Below are positions 5,635 through 13,449 of a stretch of 34,358 nt of DNA, piece by piece; positions within the stretch are counted from its first letter, which is position 1, and the number at the start of each line of letters is the position of its first letter. The translations under genes were made by a program, and so were the position numbers. This DNA is from a virus. Below the pieces are notes generated by a model. That model was given only the letters and a program-made list of their open reading frames with translations. It searched no databases and was not told where the DNA came from. The stretch lies in IMG/VR virus record IMGVR_UViG_3300025000_000281, positions 1 to 34,358 of that record; one strand, given 5' to 3'.

Positions 5635-7611
5635 TTAAACACCTCCGTCCATTGCCGACACCTCTAAGCTGATTTGTACAACTGGGCTATCCTGCCGGAG
5701 GGTAATACTGCCGCTAATCAACCCCAAAATTTCTTCTACCTCTGCCGTTTCGTCCTGCGGGAATATCCTGTGCTGCCCCCTAGAACGCCAAACAAGCCAA
5801 GTTTTGCTGTCAAAATATTTCGCCTTTAGCCTGGAAATATAACTGTCTGAGGCTATGTTGGCCACGCTGTTAAAAGCAAGCGTTCCCCAATCACCGGAAA
5901 AAACAGCCTCGCTTTTAGACATGGCCTGCACCGCATTGACATAGTACAACTTGGTCACGTCTTCGGCAGTTTGAATCAGGTTTCCGCATGTACCGGGAGG
6001 CAAGGTTTTTGTGTATGCGATAGTCATATTATCCTGCTCGGTCAGGGCCCAACTCATAGCACCATCGACATCGGCAATAAAGCCTATCCTATCATCGTTG
6101 GTTTTAAATATATTAAGGGTATCAGTACCGGCAGGCAATTCAGCCACTTCCACAACCGCCGCCCAGGATGTACCGTCAAATTTACGGTAGTATGTCAAGC
6201 CATTCACCGTGTAGGCACAAATCAAACCTTGTGTTGCACTACCCTTCACCGCTGATATAACAATACCCAGAGGATCGTAAAATACCCTGAGTATTGGGTA
6301 AGGGTTTTCATCCTGGTCGATAACGAAATAGTAGTCGAAGCCAAACCAGTCCTCTTGATAGGTGGTTTCGATACCCAGTTCATTTGTGGTCTTACCTTCA
6401 CCGCCATGGGTATTTGACGCAGTATTTGTGTCACTGTTGTAGTATGCCGGTGTCTCATAGGTTACAGTACCAATAGGGTCGTCAGGGAAATAGGGCGCAC
6501 CCCTGTAGCCAATAATCGCGCCTCTCCTATTCCCCGTAACAGAACCAGTGCAGTAGACATTCCGGAAATCTAAATAATAAGGGAATACATAACCTATCAC
6601 GCCGCCAACATGCCCAACCGCGCCCACATTGCCCTGAGCGAATGAATTAGCTATGTTAGGAGATCTGTATCCACCGCCGTTGCCAGCGCCAACCAGCCCC
6701 CCTGCTCGGTAGATACCGACTACATCACCAAGCGCATAACATCTGTCGATTAATTCAAAATCCATGAAGCCAACTAGACCACCGACACCGATAAGACTCG
6801 TGTTCCAAATCTCTGGTTCGGAAATAGCCTCAGTCCCGGTTACATCGCCCTCGGCATAGGATTTTCTAATCAAAGATCTATTGCCAGCATACCCTACCAG
6901 ACCACCGGCGCACCGTTTACCAATCACGTTACCTGTCGCATAGGCAAACTCACAAGAGCAGTCGTAGTAGTAGCCAACCATACCGCCCACAACATCACCG
7001 CCTGTCACAGTGCCAGTTGCGTGGGATTGAAGGGCTTTGAGGTATTTTAGGTGCCCGACCAGACCGCCAATATTTTCACCTGATCCGGTTACGGTTGCCA
7101 AAGAGTAGCTTGACGCTATCCTGCCTATGCGGTAATAATCCTCGTCACCGTAGTCAATGCCGGACTCAACACCTTCGGCATGACCGACAAGACCACCGAC
7201 GTTATCCCTACCATCTACTGTGCCGGTAGATGAGCAGTTTTGCACTAAATCAAATCCACCTGTCGTGTATTTATCAGTCGTGATTTTACCTGCGAGCGCC
7301 CCGACATTATCCTGCCCTACTACATCCGCGCCCGTGATAGTAATGTTTTTTAAGTTTGGAGAATCGGCCAGGACGTTGAATTGGCACACCCCAAACAGGC
7401 CCACATTGTCAGTAGTAGACCTGTCGATAGTTGGGTTGGATATGTCGTATATACTGCCATCTAACTTGCCTGTAAATGGTGCCGCTGCCGTGCCTATCGG
7501 TTCCCAATTTACATATCCTGATAGGTCAATATCAGCGCCAAGTATGTAGTCACCAGACAGGCCAGATCGAATGTCGTTTAAGTCGGATGCTGTTAAAATT
7601 ACTATTGCCAA
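5635..7611 (-). CDS. Large tail-tip protein with GLUG repeats
   Basis: A 658-residue protein with a TTG start (7609-7611) and GAGGTG SD. Residues ~1-450 hold GLUG-type repeats: at least eight GGLVG-like motifs spaced 25-50 residues apart (VGGLVGHAEG, IGGLVGHLK, AGGLVGYAG and others), a beta-solenoid found in adhesins and surface proteins. Residues ~455-625 resemble short beta-propeller-like repeats (GLTYYRKFDGTSWAAVVEV). The last ~30 residues (LISGSITLRQDSPVVQISLEV) look like the opening strand of a tail-hub fold that does not continue in this frame. Position between the distal tail genes and the DNRLRE protein fits a receptor-binding or tail-spike role. It has no signal peptide, so it is a virion part rather than a host adhesin. 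Confidence 0.7.
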   Translation of the reverse strand: MAIVILTASDLNDIRSGLSGDYILGADIDLSGYVNWEPIGTAAAPFTGKLDGSIYDISNPTIDRSTTDNVGLFGVCQFNVLADSPNLKNITITGADVVGQDNVGALAGKITTDKYTTGGFDLVQNCSSTGTVDGRDNVGGLVGHAEGVESGIDYGDEDYYRIGRIASSYSLATVTGSGENIGGLVGHLKYLKALQSHATGTVTGGDVVGGMVGYYYDCSCEFAYATGNVIGKRCAGGLVGYAGNRSLIRKSYAEGDVTGTEAISEPEIWNTSLIGVGGLVGFMDFELIDRCYALGDVVGIYRAGGLVGAGNGGGYRSPNIANSFAQGNVGAVGHVGGVIGYVFPYYLDFRNVYCTGSVTGNRRGAIIGYRGAPYFPDDPIGTVTYETPAYYNSDTNTASNTHGGEGKTTNELGIETTYQEDWFGFDYYFVIDQDENPYPILRVFYDPLGIVISAVKGSATQGLICAYTVNGLTYYRKFDGTSWAAVVEVAELPAGTDTLNIFKTNDDRIGFIADVDGAMSWALTEQDNMTIAYTKTLPPGTCGNLIQTAEDVTKLYYVNAVQAMSKSEAVFSGDWGTLAFNSVANIASDSYISRLKAKYFDSKTWLVWRSRGQHRIFPQDETAEVEEILGLISGSITLRQDSPVVQISLEVSAMDGGV

Positions 7612-7615
7612 GTTA

Positions 7616-8080
7616 TCACCTCGCTATCGCTGCTAATTCTGTCCCAGCCGGTTGTGCATCCGTCCCGTCCCACTGCAACGCCCAGATTTTGTCGTAACTA
7701 ACGCCACGCTCTACCCAAAACAGCCAGGGCAGTTCGCCGTCAAACGCGATCGACACATCCCTAACCTTTGCATCCAATTCCTCTGTGGTAAGCGTGAATG
7801 TTCTATCAGGTGTAGCAAAATCAATCGTTTCCGCGTAGGTGTAGACGTTTACGACGGCCTGAGCATTTACGACGGAAATGATCCATATCTCGGTAACAGC
7901 AGCATCAACGATTTTCGCGGCAAGGTCAATGCTGCCCAAGGTGCCCGACTGGATTGTTTGTATGTCCAACGTCCGATTTGCCTTGACGATAAAAGCCTCC
8001 ATGTGAGGATCTGCGTTGTTGTAGATGGTTTGCTGCACAAGGTTTATACGGGCCTGGATATCTGCTGGCAAAGTCCTCAT
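7616..8080 (-). CDS. Tail protein, probable N-terminal hub segment
   Basis: A 154-residue protein starting MRTLPADIQARINLVQQTIYNNADPHMEAFIVKAN. A start MRTLP followed by a short helix is what I associate with the N-terminus of large siphophage hub/tip proteins in Clostridial prophages; here the frame ends after one or two beta-propeller-like units (YDKIWALQWDGTDAQPAGTELAAIAR). ATG 8080 follows GAGGAGGG and overlaps the end of the upstream gene. I suspect this gene and the two that follow are pieces of a formerly longer hub gene. Function beyond tail tip is not known. Confidence 0.55.
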   Translation of the reverse strand: MRTLPADIQARINLVQQTIYNNADPHMEAFIVKANRTLDIQTIQSGTLGSIDLAAKIVDAAVTEIWIISVVNAQAVVNVYTYAETIDFATPDRTFTLTTEELDAKVRDVSIAFDGELPWLFWVERGVSYDKIWALQWDGTDAQPAGTELAAIAR

Positions 8081-8421
8081 ACCGTGCCCTCCTCAGAGAC
8101 CACTATACTGACGGATGCCCTATATAAACCAGGAGCCAAGCGATCCCAACTGGGAGCTTCTTTTATTACTCCGGCATAATATTTAGTTCCAGAAATAACC
8201 TTCACTGGCGTACAAATTGACTCATAGGTATCAATTGTTTCCTTTGCAGCTTCGGTAGCTACTAATGAAGCGCTTACTACTTTTACACCGGTACCGATAG
8301 TTTGGAAGTGGTATGAGCCATCTAGTAGCCTATTAGTTACCTTTATCGTATCTAGGCCAGGAATAACAGCAGTGATGCGATCAGTAATAAGAACGTCGGC
8401 AGTGGTGTATAAACTTGCCAC
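8077..8421 (-). CDS. Small tail protein, possible distal tail component
   Basis: A 114-residue mostly beta protein (MASLYTTADVLITDRITAVIPGLDTIKVTNRLLDGSYHFQTIG ... GLYRASVSIVVSEEGTV). Unrecognised as a family, but it lies between the tape measure gene and the tip genes, where siphophages code the distal tail protein. Its length is below that of usual Dit proteins, so it may be a Dit core or a tail-completion protein. It overlaps both neighbours (ATGA-type overlap with the next gene, 1-base overlap with the tape measure stop), showing tight coupling. Confidence 0.6.
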   Translation of the reverse strand: MASLYTTADVLITDRITAVIPGLDTIKVTNRLLDGSYHFQTIGTGVKVVSASLVATEAAKETIDTYESICTPVKVISGTKYYAGVIKEAPSWDRLAPGLYRASVSIVVSEEGTV

Positions 8422-10691
8422 TAGATTCGCACCTCCTGCCTTAGAGTATCAATAACAAGGTCAACCACTCCATTTTTTAAATCAGTTACCACAAATTTAG
8501 CTCCTCTGAGTGACGAGGCAACGGCAGCACCTAAACGGTTATAATCAATCGCTGAACTACTGTTTGCCTTAAGAATATCAACTGTATCTTTATTTGATAC
8601 TACTCCAGCACCGCCAGCATTAAAGTATCTTAGCTCCGGCCCTTTCTCACCCACAATAGCCAAGCCGGATGAAATAATTTCGCCACCAGCAGCCAGCATT
8701 GGGATTTTAGATATATCTATTCCCCACTTATTGCCTCCGCCAAATTCTTTCGGTACCCAACTAGGTATATCAATGCTTATTTTATTTAGTCCGTCGATTA
8801 CCCAGTTTACCCCACCGATCATAAGATTAAGAAAACCTTTTACTGGACTCCATAGACCGTCCCACATGCCTGTAAAGAAGTCGCTAAAGCCTTGCCAAGC
8901 CTCTTTCATGTAATCTACAGCTATTCCGGTATATTTAGCTATGCTATCCCAAACTTCGGATGCTAGTTTTTCTAGTTCATCCCAGTTTTTGTACAACTCG
9001 TATCCAAGATAAGATAGTCCAGCAAGAGCTAATGTAATCAAGGTTATTGGAGAAGTTAAAACAGCCATAGTAACACCTAATGCAGCTGTAGCTAAATCTA
9101 AAGCTCCTACAGCTAATACGGCAGCCCAATATGCTGCGGTTGACCCCCATGTGGCAATAGTTCCAGCAGCAAACAGACCTCGTACTTTTAGGACTATCGG
9201 GCCCAATCCAATCATTGCAAGACCAAGCGTGCCCAGACCATCAATGATAGGCCAAACCTCTTCCAAAACAGTGCCAAACATCGTAGTCTCGAACTTCTTT
9301 TTAAGTCCTTCTATTGTAGCAGCTAATCCGGAGTACTCTTCATTCATTGAATCTGTTGCACCTGTCAAATCAATAGTTTTATCCTTTGTCTCAACAAATT
9401 TCTGCAATAGCGGATCTAGAACATTTAAGGATAGTTCGCCGCCGACATCTCCAAACAATTCAACAGCTAGAGCAGCCCTTTTACCTGGGTCCTCTATGCT
9501 AGCAAGTCCCTGTGCAATGGCATAAAAGGCATCCCTACCTTTAGGGCCTCCAGCGGCTACATTTGATATTAATTGTTCCACTTCTTGCGCTGGAAACATC
9601 TGTAGTAAAGCGTCTCGTGCTTTATCCTTTTCCTCTTTAAAAATTCTCGCCATTTCATGCACAGAATCGGCAAGCTTGTCTGTGTCCATGGCTCCTGCCC
9701 TCATGCCTTCCGTTAACCACTTTGACATATCTTGAGCAGTAAGACCAATATCTTTAAAAAACTTTGGGTATTCAGTCATAGTTTCAAGAAGATCACCGGC
9801 ACCACCTGCACCGCCTTGAAAGCCGTTTGTAATAATATCAAGGGCCTCTTGTGAGCTAATCCCCCAGGCTGTTGTCATGGCGCGAATTGCTTGTAAATCT
9901 GCTTGCGTATCTGCCCCAAGTTCTCCAAAAACATCATTAAGCATTAATACGTTTTCAGTTTGCTTTTTAAGCTCTTCACCAGTTAAATTTAGTGATTGAC
10001 TTACCAAAGCTACTGCTTCACTTGCTTCGCGCATGGTTCCGCCGAAGTTATCACCGTACACCTCACGGGCAACTTGGTTAAACTCCTTTGCTTCCTCTTT
10101 AGTTAGTCCAAGCATGGCTCGTAAGTGACCGGCACTTGAAACGCCATCATCGACAGACTTAGCTATTTCCAAGCCAGCAAGTCCGGCGGCTAGCCCAGCA
10201 ACACTTTTTTTAACTTTGTCTAGCATGGTTTCGGTTTCCCTAAGTTCGTCCTGTGTATCATCCATAGATCGCCTTGCATCCTGGCCAACTTCGCGCCATG
10301 ACTCACCGAAGATGATTAGTCCTCGCCTGTTACGCTCAACAGCATCATCAACATTGTTTAATTCATCGCTCATGTTGTCAGTGTTGAACCTATCAACTTC
10401 GCTTTGGGTTCTGTTCAAGGCTTGGGTAATTTCTCTGGCAGCACTTTCCCCGGCCTCTCCACCCTGTTGTAACTCTCTAATTAGTCTATCTGTGGTCACA
10501 TCATCGAACATAGTACCCAAAGCCTGACGAACACCATCAGCGTTCCGGGAAAGCTGCGTAGTTGCGGCCTGGACTGCCCTGGTTACTGCGGCCATAGAGC
10601 TTTGACTCTCAGTTCTCAGCCCTAAAAAAGAGCTGACAGCATTACTGGAATCGCCCATAATCCTAATTAATAAATCAGCTGCACTAGCCAC
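8421..10691 (-). CDS. Tail tape measure protein
   Basis: A 756-residue protein that sets tail length and is ejected with the DNA. Residues ~1-180 are helical and coiled-coil-like, rich in Gln, Asp, Arg and Ser. Residues ~190-430 match the PhageMin_Tail/TP901 tape-measure core (GTMREASEAVALVSQSLNLTG, ADLQAIRAMTTAWGISSQEA, KRAALAVELFGDVGGEL). Several hydrophobic segments follow at about 470-565 (IDGLGTLGLAMIGLGPIVLK and SPITLITLALAGLSYLG). The C-terminal part has the common glycine/tryptophan motif region (VDYMKEAWQGFSDFFTGMW, AAGGEIISSGLAIVGEKGPE). It starts at GTG after GGTGGTGG, overlapping the chaperone frame by 8 bases. By the usual ~1.5 Angstrom per residue rule its length would give a tail near 110 nm. 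Confidence 0.93.
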   Translation of the reverse strand: MASAADLLIRIMGDSSNAVSSFLGLRTESQSSMAAVTRAVQAATTQLSRNADGVRQALGTMFDDVTTDRLIRELQQGGEAGESAAREITQALNRTQSEVDRFNTDNMSDELNNVDDAVERNRRGLIIFGESWREVGQDARRSMDDTQDELRETETMLDKVKKSVAGLAAGLAGLEIAKSVDDGVSSAGHLRAMLGLTKEEAKEFNQVAREVYGDNFGGTMREASEAVALVSQSLNLTGEELKKQTENVLMLNDVFGELGADTQADLQAIRAMTTAWGISSQEALDIITNGFQGGAGGAGDLLETMTEYPKFFKDIGLTAQDMSKWLTEGMRAGAMDTDKLADSVHEMARIFKEEKDKARDALLQMFPAQEVEQLISNVAAGGPKGRDAFYAIAQGLASIEDPGKRAALAVELFGDVGGELSLNVLDPLLQKFVETKDKTIDLTGATDSMNEEYSGLAATIEGLKKKFETTMFGTVLEEVWPIIDGLGTLGLAMIGLGPIVLKVRGLFAAGTIATWGSTAAYWAAVLAVGALDLATAALGVTMAVLTSPITLITLALAGLSYLGYELYKNWDELEKLASEVWDSIAKYTGIAVDYMKEAWQGFSDFFTGMWDGLWSPVKGFLNLMIGGVNWVIDGLNKISIDIPSWVPKEFGGGNKWGIDISKIPMLAAGGEIISSGLAIVGEKGPELRYFNAGGAGVVSNKDTVDILKANSSSAIDYNRLGAAVASSLRGAKFVVTDLKNGVVDLVIDTLRQEVRI

Positions 10692-10980
10692 GATTTACCA
10701 CCACCTTTTCAACCGCAAAGCCCGGCATATTTTCTAAATCGTCTATACTCATACGTGTCGCCTTGCCCTTGCTTTTCAGTGCCCTTAATGCCAGGTCTTC
10801 CGTAGTATCACCGGAAGTTCCTTCTATCCTGTTTAATCTGCTCTCAACAAGCAATGTCATTTGCTCATCAGTAAGCTCGGTCTCTATTTTTTCTACCGTG
10901 TACGAAGGAAAAGCTGCCATAAACCCTTCGTATATATTTGCAAGTGTTACTTGCTCCCCCTCTGCCGGGGGCTCGTAGGG
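10684..10980 (-). CDS. Tail assembly chaperone -1 frame extension (gpT-like part of a GT fusion)
   Basis: This frame lies -1 to the chaperone gene at 10947-11387. It is open from the slippery site through the upstream stop region into an ATG-started ORF of 78 residues at 10920 (MAAFPSYTVEKIETELTDEQ). Reading on from GGGAAAC gives PYEPPAEGEQVTLANIYEGF and then that ORF, 98 residues in all, for a fusion of about 234 residues. A possible separate start at 10920 has GAAGGG in front. In lambda-like tails the longer GT protein binds the tape measure while G coats it. The end overlaps the tape measure start, as expected. Confidence 0.8.
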   Translation of the reverse strand, partial: PYEPPAEGEQVTLANIYEGFMAAFPSYTVEKIETELTDEQMTLLVESRLNRIEGTSGDTTEDLALRALKSKGKATRMSIDDLENMPGFAVEKVVVNRG

Positions 10981-11387
10981 TTTCCCAGGCCGTTCATATG
11001 CAGGGCTAAAAGCATAGCCTCTGCCAGTTCCTCATTAGTAGCGTTATCATCGATCCAGTCTTCTTTTCCGGTCAGCTCCGGAATAGCTATGGTAAGTGTA
11101 TTTAACTGCAAAGGTTCGGCTTCTCCTAGATTATCAAGAAGCGCAACAACTGAATCAACAGAAGAGGCTTTATCAGTCAGCCCGGCGCCAATATGTAAAA
11201 ACTTCGTAGCCGTCTCAGCCCACTTTTGACGAAAAGCCCGGGCCTGTTTGCGTACCAAGGGTTTAATTTCATATACATGGCCGCCAATACTTACGGGCAC
11301 TCCTTCGCGGATCATTTTTTGGTCGGGTGTACGGTTTTTTATGGATTCGATTTTATCTTCAACGGTTTTGTTTACTTCGCAAATCAT
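10947..11387 (-). CDS. Tail assembly chaperone (gpG-like)
   Basis: A 146-residue soluble, mainly helical protein directly before the tape measure gene, the usual place of the gpG-type chaperone. Visible segments are PVSIGGHVYEIKPLVRKQARAF (a motif common in such chaperones: a short beta hairpin that begins the tail-chaperone fold) and DWIDDNATNEELAEAMLLAL. Near the end, codons CTG GGA AAC form the slippery heptamer GGGAAAC. Most ribosomes finish at the TAA 13 codons later, while a minority would shift to make the long form. Upstream lies the integrase block rather than the tail tube gene, which is unusual. Confidence 0.85.
   Translation of the reverse strand: MICEVNKTVEDKIESIKNRTPDQKMIREGVPVSIGGHVYEIKPLVRKQARAFRQKWAETATKFLHIGAGLTDKASSVDSVVALLDNLGEAEPLQLNTLTIAIPELTGKEDWIDDNATNEELAEAMLLALHMNGLGNPTSPRQRGSK
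10980..10986 (-). promoter_or_regulatory. -1 ribosomal frameshift site GGGAAAC
   Basis: On the minus strand the heptamer is in the correct X XXY YYZ phase relative to the 11387 start (CTG GGA AAC). It has the same form as the lambda G/T site GGGAAAG. The -1 frame stays open for 98 codons after it, and the zero frame stops 33-40 bases downstream. Confidence 0.85.
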
Positions 11388-11408
11388 AGGTTTGGCCCCC
11401 TTAAATTT

Positions 11409-11426
11409 AAAACCGCCCGGAGGCGG
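11409..11426 (-). terminator. Intrinsic terminator of the integrase
   Basis: Minus strand: CCGCC-TCCG-GGCGG then TTTTAAATTT, immediately after the integrase TAG. It would also stop late-operon read-through from upstream unless antitermination acts, so it marks the left edge of the block at 11409-13449. Confidence 0.75.
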
Positions 11427-12269
11427 CTATCTGAAATATTTATTATACTCCTGGCGGCGTCTTTCACCCGAGAGCTGCGCGTATATCATTGTTGTGGAAA
11501 TGCGTTGGTGCCCAAGATTTGACATAATAACTTCCATCGGGGCCCCGTTATTCAACATGGTTGTGGCCATGGAATGACGCCAACGGTGCGGGTAGACGTT
11601 AGTTTCGACCTCTGAGTGTTTAGCGATTTCTTTGACGATTTCGCGTATCCTGGCGATCGACATACGCCGGATTGGATTTCTAACCGTAACAAACAGGGCT
11701 TCGTGGTCATCGGTCCGGGATTTTATATATTTGTCCAGCCAAATTTTACATTTAATCGTAAAGTACACTTCACGCTGCTTGTCACCTTTTCCGATGACTG
11801 AAGCCGAACGCGCGTCCCAGTTAATATCTCTACGGTTTAATCCGTACACCTCACCGATGCGGCAGCCGGTACTAAAAAAGAACTCTGTCAGTGCTTTTTC
11901 CAGCAGAGAATCACAGCTATCCCGTAGCAACTCAATCTCTTCCTCATTGAAAAACTTTGGGATCCTCTTTCCCTGCTTTGGCTCTCTTAGTTTTGCGGCA
12001 ACATTATGGTTCACGAATCCTTCTTCGTGCAAATATCGGAACAGCGAACGAATAAACTTGATTCTATGGCCAACACTGGCAGGTTTAAGATGTACCTGCT
12101 TAATTAAATACTCTTTAAGAGCAAGATGGGTAACATTTTCAATCTCAATGTCGCCTATGTGTCTAATTAATAAGTTAGACTGTATTTGGTATGCATTAAG
12201 CGTGTGGGGAGAATATCCTAAAAGCCTTTTATCCCCCTCGTAAAGTTTCCAAGCTTCAGTGAGTAACAA
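11427..12269 (-). CDS. Tyrosine recombinase / integrase (XerC/D-like)
   Basis: A 280-residue integrase. A SAM-like core-binding domain covers residues ~1-90 (SPHTLNAYQIQSNLLIRHIG). The catalytic domain follows, with every key residue visible: Arg137 (GCRIGE), Lys161 (IGKGDKQR), His228 and Arg231 (PHRWRH), His254 (LGHQ) and the nucleophile Tyr263 (TTMIYAQL). It is therefore likely active in site-specific strand exchange. It has its own promoter (12313-12341) and terminator, and lies inside the tail operon rather than at the phage end next to attP. So it may serve a smaller element inserted in the phage, or be a displaced phage integrase. No N-terminal arm-binding domain is seen, which fits a XerC/D-like rather than lambda-like enzyme. 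Confidence 0.93.
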   Translation of the reverse strand: MLLTEAWKLYEGDKRLLGYSPHTLNAYQIQSNLLIRHIGDIEIENVTHLALKEYLIKQVHLKPASVGHRIKFIRSLFRYLHEEGFVNHNVAAKLREPKQGKRIPKFFNEEEIELLRDSCDSLLEKALTEFFFSTGCRIGEVYGLNRRDINWDARSASVIGKGDKQREVYFTIKCKIWLDKYIKSRTDDHEALFVTVRNPIRRMSIARIREIVKEIAKHSEVETNVYPHRWRHSMATTMLNNGAPMEVIMSNLGHQRISTTMIYAQLSGERRRQEYNKYFR

Positions 12270-12285
12270 GTTGCCGCCCCCTTAT

Positions 12286-12355
12286 TGTTCCGTTTAGCGT
12301 AACACTAATATTATATTAACATGTTCCGTTTTGCGGGTCAATATGTTAATATAAT
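12286..12355. promoter_or_regulatory. Divergent promoter/operator between integrase and XRE gene
   Basis: Two 13-bp arms form a perfect inverted repeat (12310-12322 ATTATATTAACAT and 12343-12355), separated by 20 bases. A 14-bp direct repeat TGTTCCGTTT(A/T)GCG occurs at 12286-12299 and 12322-12335, its second copy filling the inverted-repeat spacer. For the integrase (minus strand) TTGACC (12336-12341), 17 bases and TAATAT (12313-12318) form a promoter. For the XRE gene (plus strand) TATAAT is at 12350-12355 but no good -35. The repeats are good candidates for the XRE operator. Confidence 0.7.
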
Positions 12356-12381
12356 CGAAACAAATAAAAGGAGCTGCAATT

Positions 12382-12585
12382 ATGGAAGTTAGAATCAAAC
12401 TGGCCGAGTTATTGGAAAAGAAAAACATGTCTCAAAGAGAACTTTCACGATTAACAGGAATTCGCCTGGCATCAATAAATGAGATGTATAATAATGATAC
12501 TTCCAGGCTGCCATTGGGTAACCTTGCAAAAATATGTGAGGCACTAAGCTGTAAAATTCAGGATATATTAAAACTGGAGAACTAA
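12382..12585 (+). CDS. Small XRE-family HTH regulator (Cro/YozG-like)
   Basis: A 67-residue protein made almost wholly of one helix-turn-helix (residues ~5-62: AELLEKKNMSQRELSRLTGI, then RLASINEMYNNDTSRLPLGNLAKICEALSCKIQDIL). Such short Cro/C1-type proteins (YozG-like) act as dimeric regulators. ATG follows AAAGGAG with 8-base spacing. It is one of few plus-strand genes, divergent from the integrase and convergent with the zinc-finger/recombinase-like gene, and the promoter region between it and the integrase is full of repeats. It most likely controls the integrase, and possibly itself. Confidence 0.9.
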   Translation: MEVRIKLAELLEKKNMSQRELSRLTGIRLASINEMYNNDTSRLPLGNLAKICEALSCKIQDILKLEN

Positions 12586-12601
12586 ATCATTAGGAATATC
12601 C

Positions 12602-13387
12602 TTATTGTTCTTTATTATAATACACCCTTGGTGAACGGACCATTATGCCAGCTCTACTAGCTACTTTTTTTAAGTGATAGCGCATCTGATTAATAGGCAT
12701 CTTATGTGGTGCACGCTCTGTTACAATAAGTGCCGAGTCATCATCATTGCGTAAATCCAGGTAACTTTTCAACCACTTTATGAGTTCTGCATCACTGTAT
12801 GTTTCATTTCTTATAGTTACTATGCTTTCAGATATTTTTATATCTCCCTTGTTTAAAGATATTAACTCTTTAAACTGGCCTTGAAAAATATAAAGTAGTT
12901 CTACCAGTAAGTGCTCTAAGGGTGTCTTGCAATAATCTGCTAACATTTTTTTATTTTCTACATCTCTAATGTCAAGTTCATTTATGCCTCTTAGTTTTTC
13001 AATTGTTAAATCAGTTACATCAACGGCATCTGCATGAAGCATCTTATTGTGCAACTGACAAACCCAAATAATTTTTTGGCGCTCCCCTTTTTCATATGAA
13101 AGATGATGAGCCACAACATTTGTATCTCCACAAATTGCACAGGGTGACTTCACCAACCTACCTTGTTTCACTGCTTTTTTTACTATTTCCATGGATCTTA
13201 CTACTTCTTTCCTGCGCTGCCTATAATCACGATTGTATTCTGTTATCTTTTTCCGGTTTTCTTTTTGGTACTTTTTAGTTCGTTCATTTTGACATACCCG
13301 GCATCTGTGGTAAGCTGGTGATCTTTCCAATAATCCAGGAGAAAATGCTGTCTCAGGTAAATCGCGGCCGCAATCTCTGCAAATCAT
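12602..13387 (-). CDS. Zinc-finger/HNH-like protein with a degenerate tyrosine-recombinase C-terminus
   Basis: A 261-residue protein from ATG 13387 (SD GAGGTG, spacing 6). Residues 1-60 begin with a zinc ribbon (Cys3, Cys6, Cys29, Cys32) and a highly basic KKYQKENRKK stretch. Residues ~80-120 carry a second metal motif, Cys83-x2-Cys86, His94-His95, Cys110-x2-His113, His118, as in HNH-like domains of phage proteins. Residues ~150-255 align by eye with the catalytic domain of the neighbouring integrase (LEHLLVELLYIFQGQFKELISLNKGDI against LEKALTEFFFSTGCRIGEVYGLNRRDI; then SYLDLRNDDDSALIVTERAPHKM). The catalytic Arg is lost and the chain ends before the His-x-x-Arg and Tyr boxes. So recombinase activity is unlikely; DNA binding or regulation of the integrase is my inference. 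Confidence 0.7.
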   Translation of the reverse strand: MICRDCGRDLPETAFSPGLLERSPAYHRCRVCQNERTKKYQKENRKKITEYNRDYRQRRKEVVRSMEIVKKAVKQGRLVKSPCAICGDTNVVAHHLSYEKGERQKIIWVCQLHNKMLHADAVDVTDLTIEKLRGINELDIRDVENKKMLADYCKTPLEHLLVELLYIFQGQFKELISLNKGDIKISESIVTIRNETYSDAELIKWLKSYLDLRNDDDSALIVTERAPHKMPINQMRYHLKKVASRAGIMVRSPRVYYNKEQ

Positions 13388-13420
13388 AATTAGCACCTCG
13401 AATATAATATCACTTTTCTT

Positions 13421-13449
13421 ATTATAATCTAAACTAACTACCTATGCAA
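13421..13449 (-). promoter_or_regulatory. Promoter of the zinc-finger/recombinase-like gene (TTGCAT-17-TATAAT)
   Basis: Minus strand -10 TATAAT (complement of 13421-13426) and -35 TTGCAT (complement of 13444-13449) with a 17-base spacer; predicted start is about 30 bases before the ATG. It shows that this gene does not depend on the late operon. A nearby inverted repeat CTAACG/CGTTAG lies at 13501-13518. Confidence 0.6.
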
